From: Gyromitra esculenta
Lineage: Eukaryota > Ascomycota > Pezizomycetes > Pezizales > Discinaceae
Assembly (NCBI GenBank): GCA_038503075.1
Contig: JBCAML010000018.1
Coordinates: 1-64,000 of the forward strand
Length of the DNA stretch: 64,000 nucleotides
Reading direction: 5' to 3'
Shown: positions 63,625 through 64,000 of the stretch, in pieces
Layout: each line of letters opens with the position of its first letter
Numbering within the stretch: position 1 is the first letter of the stretch
Notes under the pieces: model-generated
The model's input: the letters and a program-made list of their open reading frames with translations, nothing else
Database searches by the model: none
Told to the model about the DNA's origin: nothing
Program-made: the position numbers and the translations under genes

Positions 63625-63632
63625 TATATAAA
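63625..63632 (-). promoter_or_regulatory. Candidate TATA box of the oxidase gene
   Basis: Reverse strand TTTATATA lies about 73 nt upstream of the ATG at 63552. Position is plausible; no other support. Confidence 0.35.
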
Positions 63633-64000
63633 CTGAGAGGGGAGGGAGATGAGGCAGCTCTTTATACTAATTTCTAAGAACGCACGCGGTTTGAGGGACC
63701 CGTCTTCAAACAAATGACGGAGCTTTCGATAGTATTTAGGCCGTATCTAATCGGGAAATGACATGGATTACTAGTAGTTATGACCTGTGAGAGATGATTA
63801 TATCGCGGGGTTACAAAACAGGCATAATTGTGTCTATCGAAAATAAAGTAAAGTAAAAGAGTAGTAAAGAGAGAGGGGAGTATTAGTGAAGTGAAACAAA
63901 TCTTCACTCCGTTATCCCTTATCTACCGTACTGTTTCTCATGGCCGGATAATGATCAGTTGTCTCATTTCAGCTGTTTATTTCCACCAACACTGAAAGCC
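63633..64000. other. Upstream region of the oxidase gene
   Basis: No gene seen; probably promoter and intergenic sequence. Reverse-strand open frames here have no coding support. Confidence 0.4.

Noticed and set aside
1..64000. CRISPR arrays, rRNA operons, bacterial operons or plasmid features
   Set aside because: None present; repeats are LTRs, MITEs and one tandem duplication, and genes have fungal-type introns.

Overview
The window is eukaryotic and almost certainly fungal. Introns are short (about 50-70 nt) with GTAAGT/GTATGT-type donors, and the retroelements have compact gag and pol genes. An L-amino-acid-oxidase-like gene and a fungal-type DDE transposase point the same way. A filamentous ascomycete with a TE-rich genome, such as a truffle-like Pezizomycete, would fit, but the species cannot be fixed from the sequence.

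Positions 1-51029 are a nest of Ty3/gypsy chromoviral LTR retrotransposons from two related families, here called A and B. Both encode Gag with a CCHC knuckle and Pol ordered protease, RT, RNase H, integrase, chromodomain. Their LTRs are about 410-450 bp, start TTTCAYGG, end CCKTGAGA and make 5-bp target-site duplications (TSDs). From the left: B1 (1-5400, 5' LTR outside the window) sits in the gag of B2 (remnant 5401-7444). B2 pol is cut by A1 (7445-19085), which carries the intact element A2 (9370-15183) in its protease region. Next comes a broken DDE DNA transposon (19468-22836) split by two solo LTRs and followed by two more. The second nest is B3 (24594-51029). It holds B4 (reverse strand, 25061-43963) in its leader, and B4 in turn holds a solo LTR, B5 (29412-36137) and A3 (reverse strand, 37109-42955). 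B3 also carries a solo LTR-B, a 729-bp TG...CA element with Pol III boxes, and an LTR-A inside its own 3' LTR. Nearly every boundary is confirmed by a 5-bp TSD, and rejoining the broken pol genes at those TSDs gives the same 3696-nt frame in B3 and B4.

Three RNA-level features recur in the elements. (1) Gag and Pol are joined by a -1 frameshift signal: T TTA AAC, the gag stop, a 6-nt spacer, then a hairpin whose stem covaries. (2) The sequence after the 5' LTR does not resemble a tRNA primer site; it is complementary to AAGCAACGT, which lies just downstream of the LTR TATA box, implying Tf1-like self-priming. (3) Between those two sites the LTR leader holds three hairpins whose stems change with compensation between families while the loops are mostly kept. 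Together they describe a structured leader and expression strategy that may not have been described for these elements.

Positions 51030-64000 are single-copy in character. They hold a degenerate hypothetical coding region (53.3-54.4 kb), two TA-flanked MITEs (56331-56515 and 56788-56943), candidate exons plus a 255-bp tandem duplication (57.3-58.3 kb), a two-exon gene for a 471-aa protein of an unrecognised, possibly PD-(D/E)XK-like family (58599-60066), and a four-exon FAD amine/L-amino-acid oxidase gene on the reverse strand (61281-63552).
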